Source of the DNA: Flavobacterium aquariorum
GTDB taxonomy: Bacteria > Bacteroidota > Bacteroidia > Flavobacteriales > Flavobacteriaceae
DNA length: 64,000 nt
Assembly: GCF_003254745.1 (NCBI RefSeq)
Contig: NZ_QKXH01000008.1
Span: 186,001 to 250,000 of the forward strand
Reading direction: 5' to 3'
In this document: positions 9,137-17,767 of the stretch, one piece after another
Layout of the letters: the number at the start of each line of letters is the position of its first letter
Numbering within the stretch: position 1 is the stretch's first letter
Notes under the pieces: model-generated
Database searches by the model: none
What the model saw: only the letters and a program-made list of their open reading frames with translations
What the model was told of the DNA's origin: nothing
Program-made: the position numbers and the translations under genes

Positions 9137-9189
9137 AAAAAAGTCACGCTATAAAGCGTGACAAATATAAGTTATAATATACAATTCTA

Positions 9190-9582
9190 CTACACTGAAC
9201 CTATAACATGTTTTAGGTCTGAAATTTGATTTTCCCACAACTGAGTTGCCTCTTCAATCTCATCTTTTCGAGCAAAGTCAACCACCATTAAAGACACATC
9301 TTTAGTTAATTCATCAACCAAGATATTCAACTCAAAAAAATATTCTGTATCCTTATTGTTGTCGTCAACCCATTTAAATTTCACTTTCTCTCCTGATTTT
9401 TTGGAAGCCAACCTTGCTTTCTCTTGGGAATCATTCCAGATAAAAGTAAAAAACTCACCGCGAGAATTTACATTATCAGCAAACCATTCGGACAAGCCCG
9501 AAGGGGTCGAAATGTATTGGTACAACAATTGAGGAGAAGAATTTATGGGGAATTCGATTTCGTAACGCACTTTTAAGTCCAT
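9190..9582 (-). CDS. START-like domain protein
   Basis: 130 aa with a helix-grip (START/AHSA1-like) fold: YEIEFPINSSPQLLYQYIS, then GLSEWFADNV and the FKWVDDN strand. Such domains bind hydrophobic ligands or help proteins fold; the ligand is unknown here. No signal peptide. It is upstream of the class IV aminotransferase on the same strand with a 53 bp gap. Confidence 0.85.
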   Translation of the reverse strand: MDLKVRYEIEFPINSSPQLLYQYISTPSGLSEWFADNVNSRGEFFTFIWNDSQEKARLASKKSGEKVKFKWVDDNNKDTEYFFELNILVDELTKDVSLMVVDFARKDEIEEATQLWENQISDLKHVIGSV

Positions 9583-9680
9583 GAATTTTATCTAGTTTTG
9601 TCTAATAATTTGGAAATATATAGATTATTACTTCAAAAAAAAAGCGTTTTCAAAAAAAATTTTTTTTTGTTGTTTTTCGC

Positions 9681-9710
9681 TTGCAAACTCTAATTATTGT
9701 TTTATATTTG
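9681..9710 (+). promoter_or_regulatory. Bacteroidota promoter of tRNA-Met
   Basis: TTG at 9681-9683, 19-nt spacer, TATATTTG at 9703-9710. A full match to the consensus, 35 nt before the mature tRNA. Confidence 0.8.
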
Positions 9711-9745
9711 CACCCGCATTCAGGGATAGGATATATCCCAAATAT

Positions 9746-9819
9746 GGCGAGGTAGCTCAGTTGGTTAGAGCGCAGGATTCATAACCCTGAGGTCACGGGT
9801 TCAACTCCCGTCTTCGCTA
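9746..9819 (+). tRNA. tRNA-Met (CAT anticodon)
   Basis: A 74-nt cloverleaf: acceptor GGCGAGG/CTTCGCT (two G-U pairs), D arm GCTC/GAGC, anticodon loop TTCATAA, T arm ACGGG/CCCGT with TTCAACT, discriminator A, CCA not encoded. The anticodon stem CAGGA/CCCTG has an A-C mismatch next to the loop. CAT could also mean elongator Met or lysidine-modified Ile2; I favour elongator Met. It lacks the initiator C1-A72 mismatch. Confidence 0.93.
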
Positions 9820-9827
9820 CAGAAAAC

Positions 9828-9862
9828 AAACCCTTAAACATCAATTGTTTAAGGGTTTTTTA
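9828..9862 (+). terminator. Terminator after tRNA-Met
   Basis: A 13-bp stem AAACCCTTAAACA / TGTTTAAGGGTTT followed by T residues, 8 nt after the tRNA. Confidence 0.92.
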
Positions 9863-10210
9863 TTGCAATTGTATTTCATAAATATAGACTCTAAATCGCT
9901 CATATGAAGGATCTAGAGTGAGGAATTTCATAAATTGAGATGTGAAAATTAAACTAAAAAGATATAAATAAAATCGAGTTTTTCACTAATGTCATTAATT
10001 TTCTAATCTGGCAGAGCTCTTCGATCTAAACAATACTACTTTTTGGGCACCATTCATTGAATGCAGGAAAAGAATTTCAACATCCTTAATACAATTCTCC
10101 GATGATTTGTGCTTTCATCAAATCAAAAATAGTATTTTCGGCAAACAAAATAATAGAAAACGGAACTTGATAAGAAAACATCAAATACCTAAAAAGAGCA
10201 ATGGAACAAT
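9863..10210. other. Gene-free stretch after the tRNA
   Basis: Nothing identifiable: AT-rich DNA without a long frame, clear promoter or hairpin. It may hold decayed coding sequence, but I cannot assign any. Confidence 0.5.
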
Positions 10211-10468
10211 ATGGATATAGTCAAATTTAAAATCACGTCAAAAACGATAAAAGTAGAAGTTCGCAATTCGAATAATTATGTTTTTAATTTTAATACCGCT
10301 TTAGAAATTGAGGCATCCGATCGAGAGGTTTTATTAAGACTGTATAATGCGCTGGACCTTCTTTTCAAGAAAGAAAATGCCGGCGAAGTAAAAAATTACA
10401 TTTCCCCAAATCAAACAAATATCCTTGACCAGATTAATGAAGTTGGGAATTTAGAGAAGGAGGAATAA
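10211..10468 (+). CDS. Small hypothetical protein
   Basis: 85 aa, not recognised. Charged, no signal peptide or membrane helix. Predicted strands (VKFKITSKTIKVEVRN) are followed by a helix (DREVLLRLYNALDLLFKKEN) and an acidic tail ending EKEE. An A-rich stretch precedes the ATG and a terminator follows at 10521, which supports a real gene. No neighbour gives a functional hint. Confidence 0.5.
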   Translation: MDIVKFKITSKTIKVEVRNSNNYVFNFNTALEIEASDREVLLRLYNALDLLFKKENAGEVKNYISPNQTNILDQINEVGNLEKEE

Positions 10469-10520
10469 AAATTTTGCTGTCACGGCTGTTTTTCGGGCCG
10501 AACCGAGCATTTTAAACAAA

Positions 10521-10552
10521 AAAAGACAGGAACTTAAATCCCTGTCTTTTTA
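10521..10552. terminator. Bidirectional terminator
   Basis: Stem AAAAGACAGG / CCTGTCTTTT with T runs on either strand, between the convergent small ORF (ends 10468) and the OmpA-family gene (ends 10589). Confidence 0.88.
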
Positions 10553-10588
10553 AACTCTTAAAGAGTATCACCAACCAAATTTATTTTT

Positions 10589-12610
10589 TTATTTTGCAGC
10601 AGGAATAATATCAATTATCACCGTACGGTTATAAAAACGTTCTTCCGGAAGTTTATTTTCAAAAGGAGACGTACTCTCGTCTTCTCCAAAACCATGTACT
10701 TCGAATTTAACATCTCTTCTACCTGAATTCGATAATGCGTTTTCCATAATACCTTTTACTTCATTGGCTCTGTCCAAAGATAAATTCAAATTATAAGACT
10801 CTTCACCAATGATGTCCGTGTGACCATGAATAATGACAACACCGTTTTTAGGTATTTTAGGCGTAACAACCTCTCTCAAATATTTCTCATACATCGCAAT
10901 TGCTTTTGATTTATTAAATTCAAAAATTATGCTATATCTAAGACCTTCTTCTGTTTTAGACGGTGTCCAAAGCACCATGTGAGTAGTCGTTACTTTTTCT
11001 TCAATTTTGCCACTTTTGGTTTTCCCGATCATTTTTACTTTATAATCCCCCTCAGCACGAGTTCCCATGATGCTTTTGCCAGGAATACTTACTTTTTCTT
11101 GAGTATAAGGACCAAAAGTTTTCATCTGTCCGTCTGGATCAATAGTTTCCAAAGACCATGACGAATACGCTTGTCCTGCGCCAGTTGCATCAATGGTAAC
11201 ATAACTGTCTATAGGCGCTTCTTGAACCGTGACAAACTCTAATGGTTTTAATGGAGCGTCTGGACCGCTTTGAAATTCCATCAATAATTCAGGTGAATTA
11301 CTTTCGATGGAAACTCTGCGATCGCCCTCGCGAAGTAATTCCAATTCTTTTGTTCCTCCAGGTTGTTCAGATGGAATATTGGGTTTTAACTGTCCTCTAG
11401 TAGTTATTCTTGACCCTTTTATTTCAAATACATTAACTAAATATGTTTTTATAGATTCAGCCATCACGACACCATCTTCCGATCCTTTTTCTGAAGAACC
11501 AACAAGTGTAATAGTTGTTGATGGATTTTTCACCATTCGGTTCCCAAGAATATTGATTACATTATAATAAACCGTCATTTGTCGTACAGAACGTCCCGAT
11601 GGATTCACAGAAGCCGTAACTCCTCCTATCTGATCTTCATTGAAGTCTTTTACATTCTCTTTTTGTAATAACTTGTAACGACTTGGTATTTTATTTGATT
11701 CAAGATCATAAAATACATAGTTACGTAAAGGGAATACCTCTCTTACGTTACGTTCTCCCGGAATATTCTTAGGCGCATATACCGAAAACTGAACTTGAGA
11801 TGCTTCCACTTCTGCAGTTTCTGCTTTACTTCCCTGTCCAAATTTAAGGGCCATACCAACTCTAAGTGTGCTTAAACTCCAAGTCTCTGTTGAGCGGGGA
11901 TGTTGTCCAAAATAAGGTTGAAAATTCACAAAAGGAGACAAAAGAAATTGTGTTTTATGTTTTTGTGAAGATAACGGAATATCAAACCCCGCTCCAACTT
12001 GCATAGAAATAAGCGTTTCGTCAACATTGTCAAAATCACCTCTTACCTCAGGTGATGCTTCTTGATTAGGATATGCCGGATTAATACCTAACTGATATTT
12101 AAATGATTTATCCACATTGAAAGCCAAACGTGGACCTCCATATATATAAAAATTAGATTTAAAAGGCGCAATACGAATGCTTGGCTCTACCGTAATATAA
12201 CTTAATTCCGTAGATAAATCTGCGGGGCAATTACAAGAAGTCGTTTTCTGATCAAAGGAACCTTTTCTGCTGTCATATCCTGCCTGAAACATAAATCCCA
12301 ATATTGTATTCGGTTTATAATATTCAATAACTGGTGCCAAATAAAGCCCTGCTCCTTCTCCATTATGAAAAGTAACCGGAGGAGTCAAACTCGAATTAAG
12401 CTGATGTGTCGAACCACGGTAAAAACTATAATTGGTTGCAGCTGCTACACCAAAGTACCAAGTAGGTTTTGTGTAATTAACCTCTTGCGCCTGTAGCTTT
12501 GTTTGAGCACTTAAGCACAACAAAGTCAATAAGAAAAGGGTGTTTAAGAGAAAGTTCTCTGAAATCCACGTTGTATATGATTCCGTTTTAAAACTAATTT
12601 TAGTTTTCAT
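10589..12610 (-). CDS. OmpA-family outer-membrane protein
   Basis: 673 aa. The N-terminal signal peptide is unusually far in (hydrophobic NTLFLLTLLCLSAQ, cleavage near LQAQ, residue ~42), so the true start may be further downstream. Residues ~50-260 look like an outer-membrane beta-barrel (alternating aromatic strands, GGPRLAF, GAGFDIPL). The C-terminal OmpA peptidoglycan-binding domain covers about 559-673, with FEFNKSKA, HGHTD and LSLDRANEVKGIM. It probably anchors the outer membrane to the wall. It follows the ice-binding lipoprotein on the same strand, separated by a terminator-like hairpin. Confidence 0.9.
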   Translation of the reverse strand: MKTKISFKTESYTTWISENFLLNTLFLLTLLCLSAQTKLQAQEVNYTKPTWYFGVAAATNYSFYRGSTHQLNSSLTPPVTFHNGEGAGLYLAPVIEYYKPNTILGFMFQAGYDSRKGSFDQKTTSCNCPADLSTELSYITVEPSIRIAPFKSNFYIYGGPRLAFNVDKSFKYQLGINPAYPNQEASPEVRGDFDNVDETLISMQVGAGFDIPLSSQKHKTQFLLSPFVNFQPYFGQHPRSTETWSLSTLRVGMALKFGQGSKAETAEVEASQVQFSVYAPKNIPGERNVREVFPLRNYVFYDLESNKIPSRYKLLQKENVKDFNEDQIGGVTASVNPSGRSVRQMTVYYNVINILGNRMVKNPSTTITLVGSSEKGSEDGVVMAESIKTYLVNVFEIKGSRITTRGQLKPNIPSEQPGGTKELELLREGDRRVSIESNSPELLMEFQSGPDAPLKPLEFVTVQEAPIDSYVTIDATGAGQAYSSWSLETIDPDGQMKTFGPYTQEKVSIPGKSIMGTRAEGDYKVKMIGKTKSGKIEEKVTTTHMVLWTPSKTEEGLRYSIIFEFNKSKAIAMYEKYLREVVTPKIPKNGVVIIHGHTDIIGEESYNLNLSLDRANEVKGIMENALSNSGRRDVKFEVHGFGEDESTSPFENKLPEERFYNRTVIIDIIPAAK

Positions 12611-12644
12611 TTTTTGTCTATTTAGATATTATTATTTTATTGAG

Positions 12645-12668
12645 AAAAATCCCGTCCGAAAACGGGAT
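12645..12668 (-). terminator. Terminator-like hairpin after the ice-binding protein gene
   Basis: On the minus strand ATCCCGT / ACGGGAT closes a 6-nt loop and is followed by TTTTTC. It probably reduces read-through into the OmpA-family gene. Confidence 0.7.
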
Positions 12669-12688
12669 ACACTATTTAGCTATGCTAT

Positions 12689-14452
12689 TTATGGGACATT
12701 AATGGTTGTATTTACCATGGTCACAGAAGAAACTAAGGATATTGCTCTTCCGTTGAGTACTGTTTGGGCTGCATTTCCGGAAGTAGAAAAAGTAACACCC
12801 GAGTTAGCAATAATAGTTCCAACCATAGTTCCGCCACCTGCACCGTTAATAGTTGCAGCACTACCTACATACCAAAACACATTATTAGCTAATCCGCCGT
12901 TTTTCATTATTACACTTTTAGCTCCCGTAGGACCTGCGATTCCAACTGTCAGACCTGCTGCCGTTTGAAAAATCCAAGTAGCATTTGGGTCACCTTGTGC
13001 ATCAAGCGTCAGATTTCCGTTGCTGATTTTAAAAGTACCGCTTGCCGATTTGTAAACACCAGGAGCTAATGTTAATCCACCTAACTCACCCGCATTTGGG
13101 TCTGAACCACCTGGTTTTGAAGCTGGGGAAATACTTAAATACGCCGCATTTGCATCAAGCAATGCTTTTTGTGCAATTGCAAATGAAGTGGCTGTTCCCG
13201 GAGCTGGAGGTGCAGTAAATATATCACCTGTAACATTTCCAACATTGAGACCCGTTTCGGTATAAATGGCAACCCCATCATGAAATCCTGTAACCATTGA
13301 TGAAGCGGCAGTTGTCCCTATACTTCCATTATTAATTACTGTGTTTAATCCTTCGTTTGTCATTCCGGCATTTCCACCAAAAGCTCCAAACATAGCAGCA
13401 GTACCAAGATCCACAACTATTGCCGCAGGAGGTGCCAGTATAGTCGTAAAATTCCAAACATAGTCACTAGCCAGTGGAGTTCCTACTACATTTTTGGCTC
13501 CATTCGTAATTGTTGCTGTATAAACTTTCCCTATTACCAAAGAATTTGTTGGGTTAAAAGAAGCTGTAGTACCTGAATAAGAAACCGTTCCTGGAATTGT
13601 TGTTGTCCCCTGTTTCAAAGTAAATGTCGTCCCATTGATTGTAGAGGCATCCATTATCGTACTAAAATTAGCGGTTACCGTTTGATTCAAGGCAACATCA
13701 ATAGCATTATTAATAGGATCCGTTGCGGTTACAGTTGGTATAATATCCGTTGTAAAATTCCATACATAATCTGCGACCATTGCAGTATTCAGTGAATTTT
13801 TAGCACCAGTGGTTATCGTTACGGTATAGATTTTATTGGCTAATAAAGGATTTGTTGGAACAAAAGATACTGTTGTCCCTGTATAGGTTATTGCTCCCGC
13901 CACAACGTTAACTCCTTGATTTACTTTAAACGTTGTCGCGTTTAATGTCGATGGATCCATAGCCATATTGAATGTTGCCGAAATTGTTTTATTAAATGGC
14001 ACAGCAATCGCATTATTAATAGGATCTGTTGTAATCACTATAGGTCTCAAAAGTGTCCCTGTTGAAAATGCCCATACATGCTCAACCTGCAAAAAATTAC
14101 CCATTAAGTCTTTTGCTTTTGTGGCAATCCTTGCTGTATAAGTGGTGTTCTCCGCTAGCGGAAGTGTTGGCGTAAATGAGGCAGTATTACCTGTATAAGT
14201 AACCGTTCCCGCTATGGGTGCAGCTCCAACTACCGTAAATGATGTTGAAGTGATCGAACTTGGATCCATTTCCTCGTTGAATGTTGCAGTAATGATTTGT
14301 CCTAATGGAACATCTAGTGCATTACTCAGGGGGGTTGTTGATTCCACTATCGGACATACGCCAACGACTTCTTTAAAATCATCATTTTCGCAGCCGGTAA
14401 TTAATGCAACACACAGTATTGCAAAAGTGAATAGTAAAATTTTAGCTTTCAT
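12689..14452 (-). CDS. Ice-binding lipoprotein: three Ig-like repeats plus DUF3494 domain
   Basis: 587 aa exported lipoprotein; the lipobox LITGC has its Cys at residue 21. Three tandem SbsA/Big_5-type Ig-like repeats of about 100 aa follow (each with NAxxVPxxxxITATFN-like, MDPSTL and VWxFTT motifs), covering roughly residues 33-340. The C-terminal region from about 347 (VDLGTAAMFGAFGG) to the end is a DUF3494 ice-binding domain: repeated short beta-solenoid strands, LAPGVYKS, ATWIFQTA and NNVFWYVGSAA. By family it binds ice crystals and inhibits recrystallisation. It is probably surface-anchored through the lipid and the Ig stalk. Confidence 0.92.
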   Translation of the reverse strand: MKAKILLFTFAILCVALITGCENDDFKEVVGVCPIVESTTPLSNALDVPLGQIITATFNEEMDPSSITSTSFTVVGAAPIAGTVTYTGNTASFTPTLPLAENTTYTARIATKAKDLMGNFLQVEHVWAFSTGTLLRPIVITTDPINNAIAVPFNKTISATFNMAMDPSTLNATTFKVNQGVNVVAGAITYTGTTVSFVPTNPLLANKIYTVTITTGAKNSLNTAMVADYVWNFTTDIIPTVTATDPINNAIDVALNQTVTANFSTIMDASTINGTTFTLKQGTTTIPGTVSYSGTTASFNPTNSLVIGKVYTATITNGAKNVVGTPLASDYVWNFTTILAPPAAIVVDLGTAAMFGAFGGNAGMTNEGLNTVINNGSIGTTAASSMVTGFHDGVAIYTETGLNVGNVTGDIFTAPPAPGTATSFAIAQKALLDANAAYLSISPASKPGGSDPNAGELGGLTLAPGVYKSASGTFKISNGNLTLDAQGDPNATWIFQTAAGLTVGIAGPTGAKSVIMKNGGLANNVFWYVGSAATINGAGGGTMVGTIIANSGVTFSTSGNAAQTVLNGRAISLVSSVTMVNTTINVP

Positions 14453-14918
14453 TGTATTTTGTTTTAGGAATTAAATAATTTCATACAACAAAGGTGGTTC
14501 TACAATACTGCATAAATATTATACAATTCACACTAAGACTTGTATTATTCACACTATTTCACTTTTTAAAACCAAATAAATGATTTATCATTAATGATTT
14601 AAGGCAAGAGACTTTCTAGCGTTCATGCAATCTGCATTCGATTATAAAATGCTGGAGCAGGAAGATTTGCTTCGCCTGTTCGGCTTTCAGACTCGGGTAA
14701 CGATTTTTGATTCCGGATTTGATGAAACTAAATAATAAGATTTTAGATTTCACGAGGTTTTGTTACATCTGAAATCAAAAATCGTTAATCAAAAATCAGA
14801 AATCATTTTATCATTTTATCATTTAATCCTTAACTTAATGACATTAGGCTAAAAAAAGTTGCCTCCTTTAATTATAAAAGGTATTTTGCGGACCCATTTC
14901 AAAACATTACCCCAATTC
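14453..14918. other. Intergenic region with an inverted repeat and a small dispersed repeat
   Basis: Divergent region between the ice-binding gene and the esterase; no promoter match found. It holds AACGATTTTTGATT (14700-14713) inverted at 14773-14786, and the segment GATTTGCTTCGCCTGTTC at about 14674-14691, which recurs inverted inside the spacer at 17768-17936. Confidence 0.6.
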
Positions 14919-15611
14919 ATGCGATTTTACATTTTACTTTACCTACTTACGCTTTGTGCCATTCCTACTGCACAAGCACAGCTAAAAGCCATCACAGACC
15001 AAACCGACTACCCTTTCTGGATCAATCTGCCCAGTCAGGAAGTGTTGGACAAAAAAGCGCCAATCATTTTATTTCTTCATGGAAAAAGCCTCTCCGGGAC
15101 CAATTTGGACCGGGTAAAACGTTACGGCGTAATTCGAGCGATCGAAAGAGGAAAAGAAATTCCAGCAATAGTTATTGCGCCACAAGTAGCTCACGGTGCT
15201 TGGAATCCAGACAAGCTCTTAAAGCTTTTGGAATATGTCCAAAACAATTACAACACCGATTTATCGAGGGTTTATGTGTGCGGAATGAGTTTAGGCGGAT
15301 ACGGAACTTTTGATTTTGCGGGCAAATATCCCGACAAAATCACCGCAGCAGTTGCTATTTGCGGAGGCGGAAACACAAAAGATGCCTGCAACCTGGCAAC
15401 AGTTCCTTTGTGGGTTATTCACGGAAACAAAGATTATATAGTTCCATTATCGGAATCCAGAAAAATGGTCAAAGCCATACAGACTTGCAAACCCGATGCT
15501 AATCTTACTTTTACCGTTGTTAAAGGAGGAAATCACGGCAGCGTTGAAAGCTATTTCAGAGAAGATCAAATTTACAACTGGATGTTAAGCCAAGCTAAGT
15601 TTATTCCATAA
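14919..15611 (+). CDS. Secreted alpha/beta-hydrolase (esterase/PHB-depolymerase-like)
   Basis: 230 aa from the ATG at 14919. I chose this start because it directly opens a signal peptide (LLYLLTLCAIPTAQAQ); an upstream TTG would add 20 non-signal residues. Catalytic triad: Ser124 in GMSLGGYG, Asp in HGNKDYIVP, His in GGNHGSV. The oxyanion segment FLHGKSLSG is near residue 53. The substrate is unknown; the family cleaves esters or short peptides in the periplasm or outside. A terminator follows directly. Confidence 0.88.
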   Translation: MRFYILLYLLTLCAIPTAQAQLKAITDQTDYPFWINLPSQEVLDKKAPIILFLHGKSLSGTNLDRVKRYGVIRAIERGKEIPAIVIAPQVAHGAWNPDKLLKLLEYVQNNYNTDLSRVYVCGMSLGGYGTFDFAGKYPDKITAAVAICGGGNTKDACNLATVPLWVIHGNKDYIVPLSESRKMVKAIQTCKPDANLTFTVVKGGNHGSVESYFREDQIYNWMLSQAKFIP

Positions 15612-15613
15612 AA

Positions 15614-15643
15614 AAAGGCAACCGTATTTGGTTGCCTTATTAA
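15614..15643 (+). terminator. Terminator after the esterase gene
   Basis: Stem AAGGCAACC / GGTTGCCTT with a 6-nt loop at 15616-15639; it starts right after the stop. The T tract is short on the plus strand but longer on the minus strand, so it may also serve the minus-strand array. Confidence 0.8.
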
Positions 15644-15677
15644 ATATACCTTAAAGATAAACAACTCGAAACAGCTG

Positions 15678-16013
15678 TTAACTGCCGTATTTTGTTTCCT
15701 CTTTAAGTTTTGAATGTATTTTTTCAATTTTCTTTATGTCACTTTTCCAAAGAACAAGACTAGATATTCCAATCTTTAGTAAACGTTCTTTTTCTACAGC
15801 CCTTGAGAGAGACCATTTTATCCAATATCTAGAAGCAAACTCCCAAAAAATCCATCCAATAGAGCAACTAATTATTACAAGTTCTGTGAAATTAAACTTT
15901 GTAAATTCTGATAGAAAATAAATTGAAGAAAAAATAACAATTAACACAGGTACGTTGACAATCAAAAGTCCTGATAATACAAGTTTTAAATTACTTAGCT
16001 GCGTGTTTTTCAT
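15678..16013 (-). CDS. Small membrane protein, unknown
   Basis: 111 aa, not recognised. Two predicted membrane helices at about residues 10-33 and 43-58, then a charged cytoplasmic-looking tail (KKIEKIHSKLKEETK). It lies 14 nt downstream of another small membrane protein gene, so the two form a pair. It is the last gene of the cassette-like array (genes all on the minus strand). A role with the upstream partner is likely, but nothing in the sequence gives the function. Confidence 0.68.
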   Translation of the reverse strand: MKNTQLSNLKLVLSGLLIVNVPVLIVIFSSIYFLSEFTKFNFTELVIISCSIGWIFWEFASRYWIKWSLSRAVEKERLLKIGISSLVLWKSDIKKIEKIHSKLKEETKYGS

Positions 16014-16027
16014 TTAAGTTTCTTTTT

Positions 16028-16321
16028 TTACATATCCAGTCCAAAATATATTCCGCTAACAATTGTCACTAGCAAACCAGAGTATAAATAACTTTTGGCT
16101 TTTAATTTTTCTGTTAAAGTTTTGTATTTAAAAATTCCAAAAAGCAATGGCAATAAAGGTAGAATTATGAACACCACATTCTCAGTCAATATAGCTTTAT
16201 CAGAACTTGCTCCAGCACCCGAACCAAAATAAAGAAAGAAAAATAAAATAAGCCCAAAACCTCCAACAACCACAAAAAGTGATTCAAGAATAATTAACAG
16301 AAAAAATAAGCGTAAGTTCAT
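16028..16321 (-). CDS. Small membrane protein, unknown
   Basis: 97 aa, not recognised. Three hydrophobic segments: about residues 4-32 (LFVVVGGFGLILFFFLYF), 46-64 and 77-94. The loop GSGAGASSD is Gly/Ser-rich. Its start lies 28 nt after the GTTAGCT core at the edge of the 16350-16467 spacer, the same arrangement as the neighbouring cassette-like units. It could be a two-component membrane system with the 111-aa protein. Confidence 0.68.
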   Translation of the reverse strand: MNLRLFFLLIILESLFVVVGGFGLILFFFLYFGSGAGASSDKAILTENVVFIILPLLPLLFGIFKYKTLTEKLKAKSYLYSGLLVTIVSGIYFGLDM

Positions 16322-16349
16322 AATACTTTATTATTTTTTTAAGCATAAT

Positions 16350-16467
16350 AGCTAACGGTTTAAGACTAAATTAAATCCATTATTCGGATTTGCAAAATCT
16401 TCCAAATACAAAACCAATTTCAAATTAAGCCTAATCCCCAAATTGCTTGTAGCTTGTGTTAGTGGCT
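16350..16467 (-). repeat. attC-like spacer 1
   Basis: In gene direction it begins AGCCACTAAC (4 nt after the TIR stop) and ends CCGTTAGCT. An internal hairpin AATCC/GGATT lies in the middle. It shares blocks with the spacer at 17768-17936 (ATTAAATTAA, CGATTTGC-like, CCAAATACAAAA, ATTAAGC). The first end pairs perfectly with the start of its own unit at 17768-17777. Confidence 0.7.
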
Positions 16468-16471
16468 GACT

Positions 16472-17323
16472 TTATAGTTCTTTTAATGAGTTTATAATAT
16501 CTTGGATTGTATGAATTGAAGTATTTAGAGCCATTTTATCCGCTAATGTTGGACTAAATTTCAAAACCTCGTCTTTTGAAATTTTATGCCAAATAGGTAG
16601 AATAACTTTATGCCCGTTCATTTCTCTTGCAACCATTCCGTTTAATTCGTATTCTGTCCAATTTTTCTTTACAAATGAAGGAGAAATTATAACTATCCCA
16701 AATCTAGATTTTGAAAGACCATTATCAATTTTCTTTCTTAAACTATCTCCAATTTTCAATTCAAATTCATCATACCAAACTTCAAAACCATTTTCTTTTA
16801 AGCCATCAGCTAAATCTCGGACTATTTCATCCTTATCTTCAGAGGCGTGAGAAATAAAAAAGTCGAACTCCTTATTATTATCTACACTTTCTGTAATCTC
16901 AATTTTGGAAGAATAATTTTGGTTAACTAAAAATTCTAACTGTCTTTTTTGAATTTGAATATCCTGTTGGAGTTTTTTCTGAAAATCTAGTTGTTCTTTT
17001 TGGTTTTTTTTTTGCTCGTTTTCTTCGGCTTTTCTTAAGTCTTGTTTTTTTCGGCCTAATTCAACTGATTTACTAGCAATTTGCTTTTGGTAGTCTGCAA
17101 TTTTCTTTTTAAAGTTATAAATATCATTTTGATAACCTTGAATTTGCCTTTGTTTACTTTGCAAAGTTGAAGGAGTTGTATTTTTATTTATTGATCTGTT
17201 AACAGTGTCAATTTGTTTAACTCGATCATTTTCCTTTTTGTTTTCGTCAGCAATTTTTTTCTGTAAGTCAGCAATATCTTTTTCGATTTTAATAACTTGA
17301 TTTTGATAATATGATGAATTCAT
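16472..17323 (-). CDS. TIR-domain protein with N-terminal coiled coil
   Basis: 283 aa. Residues 1-130 are a long coiled coil rich in Lys/Gln/Glu, probably for oligomerisation. The TIR domain spans about 152-283: FDFFISHASEDKDE at its start, VWYDEFEL, and WTEYE with the putative catalytic Glu near 226. Bacterial TIR domains are often NADases or cyclic-nucleotide synthases in anti-phage systems; that role here is inference. It lies 19 nt after the 4-fold beta-flower gene and shares one cassette-like unit with it. Confidence 0.87.
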   Translation of the reverse strand: MNSSYYQNQVIKIEKDIADLQKKIADENKKENDRVKQIDTVNRSINKNTTPSTLQSKQRQIQGYQNDIYNFKKKIADYQKQIASKSVELGRKKQDLRKAEENEQKKNQKEQLDFQKKLQQDIQIQKRQLEFLVNQNYSSKIEITESVDNNKEFDFFISHASEDKDEIVRDLADGLKENGFEVWYDEFELKIGDSLRKKIDNGLSKSRFGIVIISPSFVKKNWTEYELNGMVAREMNGHKVILPIWHKISKDEVLKFSPTLADKMALNTSIHTIQDIINSLKEL

Positions 17324-17342
17324 AATTATATTTTAAATCTTT

Positions 17343-17708
17343 TTATTTCTCCCCTTTTTTTAGATATGCCATTAGGTTCTCATTACTTAAATTAGAAGAT
17401 TTTAAAGGTTTCATTTTTGCAAATTCAGTAAAAGATTTAAAAGGTTTGAATTTCTTAAACGATTTAAAAGGTTCAAATTTAGCAAATACGGGAACTGTTT
17501 TTTTATTAAATCCTGCTTTTTTTCCGGATAAATCCCAAATTACACCATCTTCATACCATCCAATGTGCTTGCCGTTAAAACTGTACAGACGATTTTCATT
17601 TTCTAAATATGCTACAGGAGTTCCGTCCCATAAGTAAATTGTCTTTTCGTCTGCGAAATCTAAATAGGCAATTGCATTTCCTTCTCTGTCTAGCAAAGTT
17701 TCTTCCAT
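17343..17708 (-). CDS. 4-fold beta-flower domain protein
   Basis: 121 aa. The first ~65 residues hold four short beta repeats with a Gly turn and aromatic strands (DREGNAIAYL, LWDGTPVAYL, SFNGKHIGWY, DLSGKKAGFN). I recognise this as the domain annotated as 4-fold beta flower. The C-terminal half is a Phe/Lys repeat (FKSFKKFKPFKSF). No signal peptide. It is the first gene of the unit that also holds the TIR gene, with ATG 59 nt after the GTTAGTGGCT end. It could be a sensor or partner of the TIR protein; no function is established to my knowledge. Confidence 0.75.
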   Translation of the reverse strand: MEETLLDREGNAIAYLDFADEKTIYLWDGTPVAYLENENRLYSFNGKHIGWYEDGVIWDLSGKKAGFNKKTVPVFAKFEPFKSFKKFKPFKSFTEFAKMKPLKSSNLSNENLMAYLKKGEK

Positions 17709-17767
17709 AATAAAAATATTTTTTAAAAGTTATATTAAAATATTGTCGTTTTATTCTGCGGGGAGCT

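Noticed and set aside
15660..15690. Fourth attC-like spacer downstream of the 111-aa gene
   Set aside because: Only CTGTTAACTG is present, overlapping the stop codon, without matching arms or the complementary partner of GTTAGCT.
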